Positions 23,621 to 37,272 of a stretch of DNA of 64,000 nt are shown in pieces. Under the pieces are notes generated by a model. The model was not told where the DNA came from. It did not search any database and worked only from the letters and a program-made list of their open reading frames with translations. The stretch covers positions 127,359,005 through 127,423,004 of the forward strand of contig NC_134703.1 of NCBI RefSeq assembly GCF_043290135.1. The letters run 5' to 3'. Made by a program: the position numbers and the translations under genes. Position 1 is the first letter of the stretch. Each line of letters opens with the position of its first letter. This DNA comes from Rhipicephalus microplus. Taxonomy: Eukaryota > Arthropoda > Arachnida > Ixodida > Ixodidae.

Positions 23621-25460
23621 AAAACATTTTCAGAAAAAAAAAACATTAAAAAAACAAAAGAACGACAAGATCTCTTTCGAGGGATGATAACACGCGCCCT
23701 TCGAAAAAAAAACATTTATTTCTTTGGTTAACACAGATGCCATACTGACGCATAATCAACCTTCTTGTGCAATGTGAGTGGCTTCGACGCTTTCGTGAGT
23801 GCGCTAGTACAGATGTCTGGCACGGAGGTGCATCCGCAGGAACGGCAATGGATAGCCAAAAAAAAAAAAACTTTAGCATTGCGCATATCATTGTTGTACT
23901 CACGATCAAAACCGATCATTTAAGCATCTTCCCATCTGCCCTACATAGCATCGGGGGACTCGTTCTATTCCGTAATGAACGATTGTGTCGTCCACGATCT
24001 TCTAGGCGTCAGCGTAGCTCTTCCCGATCGGCCCACCGTCCGCAAACTTTTGATGTTATGTAGCTCTCTCCTATCGGTCTCCTGTCCTCCGACTGTTTCG
24101 ACCGTGTCCCAATTGTTTTACTCCCTTTAATCTTCTCCCTCTATCCCTTTTACTGCCTCCTCATCCCATTCTTTTGTGAGCTACTGCTGAGATGTTTGAC
24201 TTTGCTACAGACAGTCTGCATTCAGTTTTCTTTTCCACTCTCAGTAACCACTCCCCCTCCCCCCTATACATAGCATCCGTGCGTGAAAGTGGAACATTTG
24301 CTGGTGCATGCATTCTACGTATTGTTTACGATGCTTGATAGTGCACTTCCTTTTTTTTTTCTTTACGGGAGAGCTGACGCGAGAAATTTAAGACAGTTTA
24401 TAAGGTGCTGCAGAAACCACTTGTACACCGCAATGTGGCCCTATTCATAATGCAAAACCAACTAACCCAAAGCTTCGCTTAATTCACTTTCAAGGCACCT
24501 AGTTTTCGTGGGAAACACTTCGACGACTTCGGGAGAACGTTGTCGCTTATAACGTGGTAAGAGCGGGAGGCTGTGGGCGTGATCACAAAAACACCTCCGG
24601 TGCACCTTAATGTAATTTTAGGTAATTCAGACAAATCTAGATTTGCCTCAAAATTATGCCGCGGTTAAGACACGTAAGAACCTTGTTATTTTTTTTAAGT
24701 AAGTACTGATGAGGCCAACAAGACACTTGTCAGGCTTACTACCCTAATTGGGGTGAAATTCATAAACGTAATTCACAGAGAACGACGTGAAAGCGAGTTC
24801 TTATGATCATTCTGGCACATGGAGGTGCACACCCATTGATTTTTTAGACTGCATGCATGGATAGTGACTGCCATACAGCGATTACGCAGCTTCATGGTTT
24901 TCTGTTTCATCTTCTAAATGCATGCTATCAATCTCAAAGGCTTTGGTATGAGTAGTGATGAGTCATGCTTAGTTAAAGGAGGTCACTAGCTCATGCGCAT
25001 GCGCATTCGGCAGCCAAGAATTTCGAAGTTTCGAGCTTCTTCTAGATGGTTTATTCAACTCTTCAAGTGAACGTATGGCGTAAACTCTCTGTTACCCTCA
25101 AAAGTTCAAAAATCGGAAAACCCGTTCGTGCGCAGCGAGTGCATGCAGAGTAGTTTCGATGGTACCGCGCTTGCTCTCTTGAACGTGAGCATTCCAGTTG
25201 AGGATTCATAGGGAGTGCTATGCACAGAAGGATTGTTCTCGGTAACAGAGCTAGTTATCATCTCCATATCTACCACTTGAATTCAACATTACAACCATCT
25301 TGGCGAAAGGTAAGCTACATGTTGTAGACAGTTGTTTATCGCGAACTGATAAACCAGTCCGGGCATCCAGCAGCGTTAAAATTGCAACGTACGATTTCTT
25401 CCAGACCATGTTGCATGATCATCTCAATGGTACAAGAACTATCAATTTAAAGAAAAAGTC
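23621..25460. other. Unassigned DNA
   Basis: About 1.8 kb without a recognisable gene. It contains A- and T-homopolymers (for example near 23860 and 24350) and a CT-rich stretch at 24080-24170. A 98-codon frame (23767-24063) ends in an Arg/Ser-rich segment and has no domain. Confidence 0.35.
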
Positions 25461-25478
25461 GGGGGGGGGGGGGGGGGG
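25461..25478. repeat. G18 homopolymer
   Basis: Eighteen consecutive G residues, about 30 bp before the left end of the inverted-repeat element at 25509. The length is prone to sequencing error, and the tract can form G-quadruplex DNA. Confidence 0.9.
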
Positions 25479-25508
25479 TAGCAGTTGTTCCGTGTACGAA
25501 TGCAACCG

Positions 25509-25776
25509 ATGAGCGAAGCTCCTTGGAGATGGGACGCAAACAACTGTGTGGCCGATCTCGCTGCGGGCTACAGGGTGGGGAGCGGGTGGAGAGCGTCTGT
25601 GGAGAGCGTCTGGTGGCGGTAACGACTGTACGAGTGAGTGTGCAGCGTGAGTCATGTGCCGGGAGCGCGAATCTGTTGCTTAACCCGGCGCACTTGCGCG
25701 GCGCAGGGAGCTCAGACTGCGACTCTGGGGAAGGAGATGGCAACAGCGTAGTTCAAGCCTAAGGAGCTTCGCTCAT
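25509..25776. mobile_element. 268-bp element with terminal inverted repeats
   Basis: ATGAGCGAAGCTCCTT at 25509-25524 is exactly repeated as its complement at 25761-25776 (AAGGAGCTTCGCTCAT). The interior is GC-rich and non-coding. The end motif GGAGCTTCGC also terminates the microsatellite-cored repeats at about 51915 and 63227, which suggests a related family. It is non-autonomous if mobile; the target duplication is unclear. Confidence 0.7.
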
Positions 25777-26500
25777 GAAAAGCGGTCAGAAAACCAACAC
25801 CAAAGGGATGCGAAACAAAGAAAAAGAGAATGAAGTACGCGAATAGAATTCACAGACATGTTTGAAACTTCTATTACGCAATTGGCAACGTAGCTTGAAT
25901 GTGACTGAATATAAATACGAAAACCAAGAACTGCGCGCGTTGCACGTCCGCCAAGAAAATTAGATACCTCGGGCGCGGAGCCCCAGTCCCTTCATGGAAA
26001 CTTTCGTTCTTTGCGGCGTAAGAATACGATGTTGCATAATTATAAGGCACAAGAATCTCAACCATCCCTAAAGATCACGCGTTGTAATTGCAGACAACAA
26101 AGCGATTACAAAGTTAATACCTGTAGGTACGTGTCCTTGGTGGTTCACACCCAGTAAATGCGTGAAATTACTATATGGAGAAACACTTACACACACACAA
26201 AGAAAGGTATGTGTTAGAGCACCTCATTACGTATGCTTATTTCATTTTCCTTCGCGAACGCGCGAATTCTTACTTTTTTTTCTTCTTCTTCTAAAAATCG
26301 AAAATGCAGGGCGTGTATATCTGACAATGCTTCTCCCACGCATTTAGAAACCCCTGAGCGAAAACTCTTTCAACAACGTCGTTTTGCAAAACAAGATGAG
26401 TAGATGAAATGCAGAATATTCTGGAAACGTGCAGGGGTGCTACGCCAGTTGCTTTGCATGTATAGGTGCGTACAAGGCACATATATAGTCTATCCTAACG
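25777..26500. other. Unassigned DNA
   Basis: No gene or repeat is recognised in this interval. Confidence 0.35.
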
Positions 26501-27720
<1,220 letters not shown>

Positions 27721-28490
27721 TCGGGCCATAAAATTTATGGCGGCGCGCGGGGGCCCCACTCTTGGAGCCGGAGAAGAGTCGAGCACTCTCTCCACCGCGG
27801 CTGGCGTTCCTCTCGCCGCCGATGCTCCGCGCGAAGAGTTTTGCCGCTTTCGCGAGCAAGTAAAAGAGAAAGAGGGAAAGGGGGTGAGATCGCGCACCGC
27901 GTGGCTGAGTACGGGGGGGGGGGGGGGGGCGATAGCGAGAGACTGATTCCTCGAAATAAATATTCATTGGTCGGATTACCAGCTAATGGCATTAGAAAGA
28001 GCGAAGCGTGTCGCTTTTGCCTCCTCGGTGCCTCGCGCGGGCTATTGCGCCCCCCCTCCACCCTTCCACCTTAGCTCAGAGTTGTAGTCTTTTGCGCCGG
28101 CGAAGAGCGGTGGTGGAGCTCTAGATATCCGAAGCTGGCAGCTCGTTCTTTCTTGCCGGGACCCCGCCGCCAGTCTGTGTGCGAAACTGAGAAAGGGGTT
28201 TCGAACGATGCTTTTCATTCTTGGCACCCACGCTGCTGTATGATATGCGTTGAACCCCCCCCCCCCCCCCCCTCCGAGCAGAGAGATAAATGTTTCTTGT
28301 ATTAGAGAAAAAGCTTCGGTCTCGGCACGTGTTAGATCTTTTTTTTTTCTTCTTTTTTGCACGTTTCTGTTTTTCCGGGTTCGAGCGGTGCAGCGAGTCC
28401 TCGACGGTGTCAATCAAGTTTGCCCCGAACTCAATTTGAAGAAGTGACCCTATCTAGTTTCCTTCGCCGGCCGGGCTCGAGAAGAGAAAA
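27721..28490. promoter_or_regulatory. GC-rich block with Caudal/Abd-B-like sites and G17/C18 tracts
   Basis: GCCATAAA and TTTATGGC form inverted arms around one base at 27725-27741; TTTATGG is the binding core of Caudal/Cdx and Abd-B homeoproteins. CTAATGGCATTAG (about 27983-27995) is a second near-palindromic homeodomain-like site. The block also holds a G17 run (27913-27929) and a C18 run (28255-28272). Overlapping frames on both strands lack domains. The motifs are visible; an enhancer or promoter role is inference. Confidence 0.35.
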
Positions 28491-29054
28491 AGCGATGGTT
28501 GTTGAAGCGTGACAACATCAAGGAGCGTCTTGGCCATGGCAGATGAACGGAGGAGAGCGACAAAGCTTTCTTGGCCTTTTCAGAAATGTATGGCCGGATA
28601 GTGTACAAATGCGGTGCCCTATCCTCTCCCAATTCCACCCTTTCTATTCCCACGCAAGAAGGCAGTATTCACTTGAAGAGACATCACATTTGAACTGGAG
28701 ACAGCCTGTGTTGGTATGCTGTCATTTGTACACTGTTGATGTTAATTGAAATGACCTGCTTTATAGGGTGGACGTAATTTTTGTTTTTTTACTTCGTTTT
28801 TCAAAAAGCGCTTTCGGGGACATCAGGATTACTTCACTTTGTAGTGTCATTTAGTAGTAAGCTGCTTGTTGTGCATCAACACGTGAGAATTTGTGTGTAC
28901 ATTTTTTTATTTCTTTTATCCCCGTTTGAAATAATCAAATAATTTTTAATCCCATTCATTCTTGAGGATATTGACTAGCAAAGACTGCTCAATCTCGCAA
29001 AGTCACGGTATGCCGATATGGAAAGCTAAACGAGGCCATGTTGTGGTTCTCACT
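28491..29054. other. Unassigned DNA
   Basis: No gene is recognised in this interval. Confidence 0.35.
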
Positions 29055-29082
29055 GGCAACCTGGCTTATAAGCCAGGTTGCC
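29055..29082. repeat. Perfect 28-bp palindrome
   Basis: GGCAACCTGGCTTA is followed immediately by its exact reverse complement, centred on TTATAA. There is no spacer. It could form a small cruciform or hairpin. No matching second copy was seen in the window. Confidence 0.95.
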
Positions 29083-30125
29083 GTGCTTGTGCGTGGAGCA
29101 TCAACAAAAAAAAAAAAAAAATGTGGAGGTGACCCTAATCCTTGGCTTATATATCTATCAGTCGCATTCGCACACCGATTTCTGCATGGGCCCTGGATTA
29201 TTCCTGCACTCTGAATCAGGTACCACTTAAAGTACTGAAGCACACCAAAGAGTAAATATAATTGTTGTTTAATAGTAAATACTCTTTCTCTACACCAAGA
29301 ACACCATGCTTATCGCGATGGAGCCCTTGGTTATAGCGAGAGGACACGCAAAAAAAAAATGCCAGTGGCGACACCACCGTGAAGTTTCCGCACCAACCGC
29401 CATGACGTCATATATTATCCGAAGTCCACTGAGACCTACGTAGTTCATAGTCGGTAAGAATGAAGTGCATTAACATCTGATTTGCCCGGAGCCTTAACGT
29501 ATGAAGTTTCCAGAAATTTCGTAGAGCCGATGTACAAAAAATAAGAAAAAAACTTTGAGATTGCTGACATCAATATTGAAACTTTGCCAGGAAATAAATT
29601 TTTAGACATTCATTTCACCCTCTATAAGTTAACCTATATGGTGGTAAACCTAACGACAATTAGAGTTTTCAGGGTAAAATATACGTCTAATATTTTAGGT
29701 TTCACATAGTGGCCCTTTAAGTCATGACTACAAATGCGATGACAGGCCACTCTTGCACATGTGCTGCGCGTCTAACTTCCGGAATTGATTTCGGTTCTCG
29801 CTGGATGGGAGTGTGCACCATTGATTCCTACGAGATCATCACCTTCTGCTGATTCTATAGAAGGACTTGTTGGTCTATAGTTCAAGTTTGCTTGTCATCA
29901 CATTGTTTCTCGAAGCCATGGGCACAAACAGAAAGACAGTCGCAAAGCAGGCTACTATACAAACAGCCTTTCAAAATTAATGATGATGCCATAAAAAGTT
30001 AGAGCCCCGTTTTGTACGGCTCATTGTTTCGTATCTCTGTGTTCGCTTTGCATCATGGTGATTCCCGTTGATATTTATAAGGTGTTATTAGCGCTTAACA
30101 CGGCCTAATACTACTAACAACAAGA
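29083..30125. other. Unassigned DNA, probably repeat-derived
   Basis: No gene is recognised. A TGACGTCA occurs near 29403, and GTGGCCCTTTAAG near 29710 resembles ends of small repeats (compare 13022 and 57680). A15 (about 29106-29120) and shorter A-runs occur. Confidence 0.3.
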
Positions 30126-30710
30126 GTATGTTTCGGATAGTAGGATTGCAGGCGGCATTATCTTCACGCACCCATCTCCATATACCTCGCGCAGGGCGCA
30201 CTCGCTCGTGTTTTTGTTTGTCTGTGCTCACGTCCTTGTGGAACGGGCACGCACAACATAACGGCAACAGAAAAAAAAAAACCCAACGCCTTTATGGATT
30301 CACAACAAAAACAAAAAACGCACAGACAGCGCTGCGCGCGAATTTCTCGCGTTCGCCAACGCGACTTGGCCTAGATTCCTGGCGTGCGTATAGCAGGAAT
30401 GTCGCCTCGCGTGCCCTTCGCCGCAAATGTGACTGACACGTCCTGGCAACTGAATGCCGGGCCTGTCTGTTTGTCTCTCGGCGGCTGCTGTACTTCCAGC
30501 TGACTCGATCCCCGGCTCCGCCAACTCGAGGTCGCCATATGTTATAGAAGGCACATCCGCGCGTGCTGCACAGCGTTTTTTCTTGTCACAACCACAGCTC
30601 GGGCTCCGTGAGGCCCCAGGGACTCTTGCTTCTTCCGCCACGCTCTTCCTGCATGCAGGAAGTCCTCGTTTCTCTATAGCTCAGTTTTTCAGGACGTCTC
30701 AATGACTCTC
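30126..30710. promoter_or_regulatory. CpG-rich block
   Basis: Higher GC and CpG than its flanks. Frames of 80-113 codons on both strands overlap, with Ala/Arg/Ser bias and no domain. It is recorded as a possible regulatory block on composition alone. Confidence 0.25.
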
Positions 30711-31284
30711 ATTGAGCGCGAACTGTATACAGAAACATTCGCCACCCTTGTGCCTTAATATTAACTCTCAAGGTATATAGTCGTTCCGATTAAGGCAGAT
30801 AAGAGTACCGGCGATTAATTGTGCAGATAAGAGTTTCCGGGAAAGGGCAGTGCGGTGATGGAGGTAATTAAAAAGTGGGCCGGAAATAAATCTGAAGAGC
30901 AATGTTGTACTCGGTGTGAACAATGAATCCGATTATGCTCCATGACGTGTTGTTTGATGCCATCACATAACTCAGGTGCTTCACAACTATATATTCTTTT
31001 TGGCGTGTCATAAAGTGGTAAGTATAGATATTCTGTAGTCTCAGAAGCATTTTTGGTTGTAAACGTCTTTCGCCATAGCTGGTCAGTTCTCATATGATAA
31101 GTACAGCATCACGATTGGATGAATTGCGCTGTTAACATTTCTCTAACATAATAATCTATAGTGTGGTGCAATGTAAATAACATAACGCATAAGGTGGGGT
31201 AAAATTCGACAAACGTTTTATTATAGTAAATATTCATTTTCATTTCACTTGTTACAATTAAATATGAATGCAGAAACTTTGAAG

Positions 31285-31650
31285 GCTATGTATCGGGGTT
31301 GGTTGTATGCCACGCATTTCTGTATCACTTGACTGATAGTATGAATATGGTCTACTGTGGAGTAGACTGTACGAAATTCTGCTCGATCCTTTGGTTGATT
31401 GAACTCTAATGTTGCCCTAGTTTTCCTAGCTATTATTTTTGTAAATAGTTTGTAGAAAATAGACAGTAAGCGTATCGGCCTGCAATTTGTTAAATCCTTG
31501 ACCTCTCCTTATAAATTAAGATGACGTTTGCCTTCTTCCATGATTCTGGTACTTTTTCCATCAAAAGACGCTTCGTATATAAAGTGTCCAGTTTTTTTAA
31601 CACGATTTCCCCGCCATCTTTCAGCATGTATACAACACAGAACAAAGAAA
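31285..31650 (-). mobile_element. RTE-like non-LTR reverse transcriptase fragment
   Basis: The minus strand translates, with one frameshift, to KVPESWKKANVILIYK, then NCRPIRLLSIFYKLFTKIIA, then LEFNQPKDRAEFR and STVDHIHTISQVIQKC. These are the fingers and palm segments of an RTE/BovB-type reverse transcriptase: PxSW, the NxRPI/SLLS block, the FNQPxxxAGFR block and TxDHIHT. The catalytic YxDD region and the endonuclease are missing. It is a short dead fragment in AT-rich DNA. Confidence 0.85.
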
Positions 31651-32140
31651 CAATGCGAAGGGCGTCTCTTTCGCATTAGTATTATTTTTGTGTCCTTAGT
31701 ACAATCCTCGCGATGTAGTATTTAAGCTGCACAATTATTTCACGGCACAGCTACACCCTGCCACAAAGTATAGACCCTCATAAACCAGCACCCTCGCATA
31801 ACCAGTCTATGTATCCAGCTATTACCTATTAAGAAGAATTATCACCTGAAGCTCCAAATTGACAACCCTACAAAAAGTGGTTATAAGAATTATCTTGTAG
31901 ATGTTTATACTGGCACTTTCTTGGGTTTCATTCGATCTGAGTTCTCTGACAAGTATTTCACCTCAATAAAGGTTCCGTCAAAGGTGTTAACGTCAAGAAT
32001 TTCGAGCCAAACTCTTATTTGAAAATGATGGAGACCATTTGATCATCGTTCCTTTCTGGTTCGTAAACGTGTAAAATACGATTTATTCATCTATTCTTTC
32101 ACACAATTCGCAAGATGACACGCAGCTCAACCGACCATGG
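31651..32140. other. Unassigned AT-rich DNA
   Basis: No gene is recognised in this interval. Confidence 0.35.
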
Positions 32141-33260
32141 TATAGTTTGCTCACGGACTTCGCCCCGCGCTTTGCAAATAGCGTGCGACTCGCGGAGAAC
32201 GACTGCACCCGCTCACGCTTGAGAGGCCACGGGCAGCGTCCACGGAGGCCCGCAACGAATCCTGTACAGGACCACCACCCCCGCCGCATTCGACGCGGGT
32301 GATGCAAACGGATCGACCCACGGTCGCCTCATGCGGACCCGCGTGTACAAAGACGAGCTGGCACACCGATAATCGTGCTGCAGGCACGTCTACGCCGTCC
32401 GCCGCGTGTGTACACTCACAGAGACCCAAGCACACGTCGCGCCGACAGGCGCTGACGCCTCTCAAAAGAAGCAAAGCCGCTGCCGAGGCAGGGCAGGCAG
32501 GCTTCGATCACTAGAAGTGCGCGGTGTTTGGCGCTACACTCATTTTTCGATTGCATGACGTGGGCGGGCGTTGGTGTGGTGCAGCAGCAGCTAGGGTGTG
32601 CGTGTGCTTCGTTTCTAAACCAACACAGTGTGACGCACGCGGGGAGGGAGTAGAGACAGAGAAGGGGGCAGGGCGCGGGCCCGACGGAGACGACGAGCGA
32701 AAAGAATGCAAATAGAGAGCCGAGGCCTGTGCGGGGCCGGCCGGCCCTTAGAATCTGGCGCAGCACGTTCTCTCAGGCGCCGCGGAGGCGAAAAAGGAAG
32801 AGCGGCGTGGCACGAGGAGGGGATCAGAAAAGAGAGAGAAGAAGAAGAAAGAGTATAATACTGGCAAATAGGCAGAAATATATCAAAGAAAATGTAGGAC
32901 GGTTGCAGGGTTGCGGGGGGCTGGAAGAGATCCTGACGAGGACCGGGCGGTCTCCATCCATCTCCGTCAAACGCGCGCGCGGCATTATGGGAGCAGCACG
33001 CCGAGCTAGCCTCCTTTTATTCACCCACGCCTCCCCCCCCCCCCCCCTTCCTCTCCGCCAGGCGCCTTTCGGAACCTCCCGTCCCTCCCTTTCCGGTCCC
33101 GAAGTCGCGCTAGGCCTAAAACCTTTTTCCGCGGCCGACTCGCCCGCGTGGGGTCCGATGGTCGCAACGCTCCGCGGAGACCAAGTTTTCGACTTATCGC
33201 TACTTTCTAATCTAAGCTACGTTTACGCAGTTAGGCTTCTAAAACGTTCGATCATGATCC
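32141..33260. promoter_or_regulatory. 1.1-kb CpG-rich block with C15 tract
   Basis: CpG-dense from about 32150, with GGCCGGCCGGCC near 32735, a purine-rich segment (32780-32900) and C15 at 33033-33047. Overlapping frames on both strands reach 184 codons (32729-33283). They are Arg/Ser/Pro-biased, lack domains and disagree in phase. A promoter, enhancer or CpG island is plausible but unproven. Confidence 0.3.
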
Positions 33261-33655
33261 TCTGCAAAGAAGTTGATGAATAAGGTTCTGCAGAAGCAGC
33301 GCATGACGAGCTCAGTTGATTGATATTCTATGGTTGATTGATAGTCTTGTGTTTAGAACCTAACGGAAAGATAAGCTCGACGAGGTTGCCGTTAGTGCAC
33401 AGAACGTTATGATATACCGCACACATTAAACGAGTTTACTGCATTCGTGCATATCAGAAAAGCTGAGTCACCGTTTTTTTTTTAATTATTATTCGACAGA
33501 GTACGCTACCCAATTAATTTTTATCGCTGATGAGTGCCTTCACGTGCCAAGAGCAATATAATTACTCACTCACCTCTTCAGTGATTTTATATAATCTAGT
33601 TTGCTCTTTTATTCACGAAAGTGTTGTGAACACGTTCGCCATACAGACATCGTCA
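33261..33655. other. Unassigned AT-rich DNA
   Basis: No gene or clear repeat is recognised in this interval. Confidence 0.35.
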
Positions 33656-33725
33656 TTCTCATAAGCATGTCGCGTTATTCCCCCCGAAGGACGAAGGCCT
33701 CTCCAAGTGGTCTACAATTCGTTGT
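33656..33725 (+). mobile_element. Possible RTE-type LINE 3' tail fragment
   Basis: GGACGAAGGCCTCTCCAAG with a preceding TTATTCCCCCCGAA resembles the widespread arthropod retroelement tail ACGCCCACTGCAGGACAAAG-GCCTCTCC. A better copy occurs at about 45640-45700. Recognition rests on motif memory and on the within-window match. Confidence 0.45.
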
Positions 33726-33879
33726 GCCATGCGTGAGGCGATTTCATTTAATGCTTACTTTGTGTTGTTGTAGCAAACGCCCCACTTGCCGCAAGCGAGG
33801 ATGTCAGCGTACGAAGTCGTAACCCGATATTACATCATTCTTCGCAACCCATTCCCATACGTCAAAGTATCAAGTGCTG

Positions 33880-34800
33880 TTTCGTTTGGCGCCGAAGCGC
33901 CAAAGACCTCAATGAGCCATGGGACCACCCAGAGACCTCTCTCGAGCGCCGCTCGACGGTTCATACATTTTATACCAGAAGCGAAGCACGTACGAGTGCC
34001 TCGACGCATACCCACGTGCCACACCGGCAAAAGCAAAACAACCGCGTATGCAGCTGACTTTTTTTTTTTTTTTTTTTGGACACGAGCAAGCGCGCGCGCT
34101 CGCGCCAGTCAGCGGCGGGAAGGCGAAGTGGCATCAACCGCGCCGCTCGCTCCGGCGCTTCTTTCGGCGCGCCGCACGCTAGGCCCTTTTTTCCCACACA
34201 AATCATTGCGGAGCGAGGGCCCTTCCGCGGCTCTGACAAATATTTCGGGCCCATCGGAGCCGAGGGCCAGGCCCCGGGGAGAGCGGGCCCAGAATGAGGT
34301 GATGTAGAGGGTGAAAGGATATGGCGAAGGAGGGGAAGAACGCTGCGAAACGGCGGCCGAAAATCAACGCCGCAGCAGGAGAAAGAGGAAAATGCGAGGA
34401 GAGAGCTGGTGTTTGGAAGAGGGGGGGGGGGGGTGATCCCGTGTAGGTGGACGCCGTGGCATCCACGCTGGAAAGAGAGGTGCAGGGGGGCGGATTGTGG
34501 GGGGAGGTGGCATGAGAGATAAATAATTCCGCGGAGAGGTCAAATGGTCTGCTTCGGTAACGGCTAACACACACACTCTCGCAAGCTTGCGCCGCACCGT
34601 TATGGCAATAAAAAGCGGATTTATGGCGCCGTAAAGTCTCTGCGGCTACACAAGCTGTGCGAGTGCCAAAAACAAGACGGAGAATGAAAAAATAAAACAC
34701 GGAGCAAGCGGCCGAGGCAATTTGTCTCTCCGGCTCCGCGCCCGTTTCTCGCCCGGAGTTGCAGCCGTGTTCGGCTGCTACATGGCGCGTACATGTTCTT
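33880..34800. promoter_or_regulatory. GC-rich block with Caudal/Abd-B-like TTTATGG sites
   Basis: A CpG-rich region with a T19 run (about 34059-34077) and G13 (34421-34433). At 34604-34636, GCAATAAAAAG is followed by TTTATGGCGCCGTAAAG, a near-palindrome of two Caudal/Abd-B-type cores. A minus-strand frame of 250 codons (34203-34955) crosses it but is low in hydrophobic order, lacks domains and competes with other frames. The regulatory role is inferred. Confidence 0.3.
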
Positions 34801-37272
34801 GAGCGCCAGGTTGTTCCTTTTTTTCTTTCGTTGTTTTCTGGTCTCGTTTTCTGCTTCAAGTGGTTCCCAGCGGAGGAAAGAAAGGTATCGACACGGCTGA
34901 ATCTGGGCCTGCAGTTCACTACGCGATATGTGCAGTCCAAGTTGCACTTTAGCACTCTTTTGGGGATGCAGATGCGCCTGGGATTGAGCTAGAGTTCTTT
35001 AGTGGGAGATTTCAAGTATAAACTCAGTTGTCTCACAGCTGCGAGCCGATCTGCTATTAGTATACTTACGGTGGTTTGTTTACTTTCATGTACAATATGT
35101 TTATTTGTTCTTCAACATCATGTGGACAATGCGTAAGCGCAACCGAACCATGAGTCAATTCTTTTATCATTTCTTGATAAATTAGACTTAGCTTAACTCA
35201 ATTCTTTACATGTATGCTTTTTAACAAAGTGAAACGAAGTGACTCAGTATATTAAACTTCCCTGCCAACACAGATAATGTCAAACAAATTGTAATGAATG
35301 TTTGAATCGTTAAGTTTACCATGCATGAAGCAGAAAAGAGCTTACAGGTTTACAGGCAAATGAATTCGCACAATAAACTACCCGTATGATGCGGAATACT
35401 TTAAGTAGTTCAGTGCGAGCCTCTAATGTACGAGTTTTATCGGAACTGTGCAGGATTTAACGTGAGCCATTGACTGCAATTACTTTCTGCCCAGTTGATG
35501 GGTGCGTCCTCCTCGTCAAGGCTAATCTGAAATAAACCTAACGTGGTCGTTACCGCACGTGTAACACTTGGTGTCATTGATGCTCTTGCTTCCTGTCATT
35601 TCCCGAGAGGAAATTGAATTCATACAAAAGTGCAGACCCTCAAACATGTGTCCGAATAAACAAACTCGCTTGCTTCAAGCTATCCGCACATGTACTGAAA
35701 CGTTAAAGTTGTTTCAAAATAATGTCCTAACATTAGATGGGTGGCTGTCACATACGACGTTTTTTTTTTTAGATTTGCAGAATATGGAGGCGTAAATTTC
35801 AAGCTGTTTACCTTCCTTTGGATGGTGACAACGTTATTAGTAGTTTTGAAGAGCTTTCGCCGACCAGGCCTTACGTCCCCCACGTAGGGACTTGTAGGCC
35901 TTGCCTCACTGCCGCTTTGCGGATGTGCTGTACGGCACAATGATTGTCGCCGAGGCTCGGGCTCCGCGGAAGGATTCCGGAGTTGGCTCCTTGCAGGTTT
36001 TTGATAGAGTCCGAAAGCATGTAGGTAAATGTACCTTACTGTTAAAATTTATCATTGTATGGGTGTGGCACATAGCCTGAGACTCACTTAATATTTAATA
36101 ATAATGAAAAAAAAGCGGAGGATTTAGCTGCCCCGCTGAACTGGAGTTCAGTTGTCTTTCTCTCGGATACGCTCAACAACCTGTGGTTCGTTTTCGTTTT
36201 ACTCGTGTAATTAGATACAGAGCCAACTATTAAATTTTTATAAGGTCTTGCAACACTCGCCAAGCGAGGTCGTATACAACACCCTGCTTCAAATAGCACT
36301 GCAAAATCAGCGTCATTCTCTAGGTGCACACAGCGAACGACACACTCATGCCAATTTAAACAACAATAGCCTCTGTAACAGAAAACAAGCGATAATTCGG
36401 GAACACGCAGTTTTCTGAAGGACAGTCGTTACTCCGTCTTATCTATCTACGTTTCCTGTATATTTGTTTCTCGCCTCTCATGCGTGCACCCTCGCCTTTC
36501 ATAGAGTCGTCAGACACGGCACGCGACTACCGAAACAAAAATGCCGCACCGTTCTGCTTTTGTTCTCTCCTACGTGCCCCGGGGGAGCGATGTTGCGCCA
36601 ATGACGCGTTATGTTCCCTATACTCTTTCTCTCTTACTTATTTTCTCGCCCCCATCCTTTTATGTAAAACAAGTGACTTGCGTGGTGGGGCAGGAAGGCG
36701 AGCCTGTGTGCTCGTAGTGCAGCTAAATGGAGCGTGCCTCATGACCAGCGGTGAACGGTGGCGACGCGCGCGATATTTTACGCGTCCGTTGCAGGGTCAT
36801 TGGCTGCCGCCCGCCGCATCATCCTGGATGGTGATGTGTTTGTCTCCACGGCTGATGCTCGCAATGATGTGGAGCTGCTAGCTCGTTTGCCGGGCGCTAT
36901 ACGTTTCAATCACTTCCCCACGGCGTAGTGCGAGTGTTTAGAAGCGTGTCTGGACCCTGATTTGAGAGGAGAACAGATATTACGGAGTCAGTAGACATAA
37001 TATGTAGGTTGCATTTTGAACATCTTTAGACGTCTTCCTTCCCTGAATCAGTCTCTTAAAAGCACTGAGGAGTGCACATAAAAAAAATCTTAACATTTAA
37101 ACTCACAGATCATGTCGTGCCGTGCACAAAGAGTACGCCTTCCTTACTGTCCACGTTCGGCTCCTGTCTCCCTTTACCTAGCACAATTCCACTTGCCCTC
37201 TTCCAACGAGGTTTTGGGAACATTCACCGAAAAAAGATGTCCCAGCTTTACCGCAAAGACTAAGCGCTGCAC
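34801..37272. other. Unassigned DNA
   Basis: About 2.5 kb where I recognise no gene, RNA or repeat family. A 133-codon plus frame at 36480-36881 in a locally GC-richer part has no domain and no splice or start context I can support. Confidence 0.4.

Noticed and set aside
34203..34955. 250-codon minus-strand frame
   Set aside because: Length is explained by low stop density in the CpG-rich block; Ser/Pro/Arg-rich, no motif, and the end falls in AT-rich DNA.
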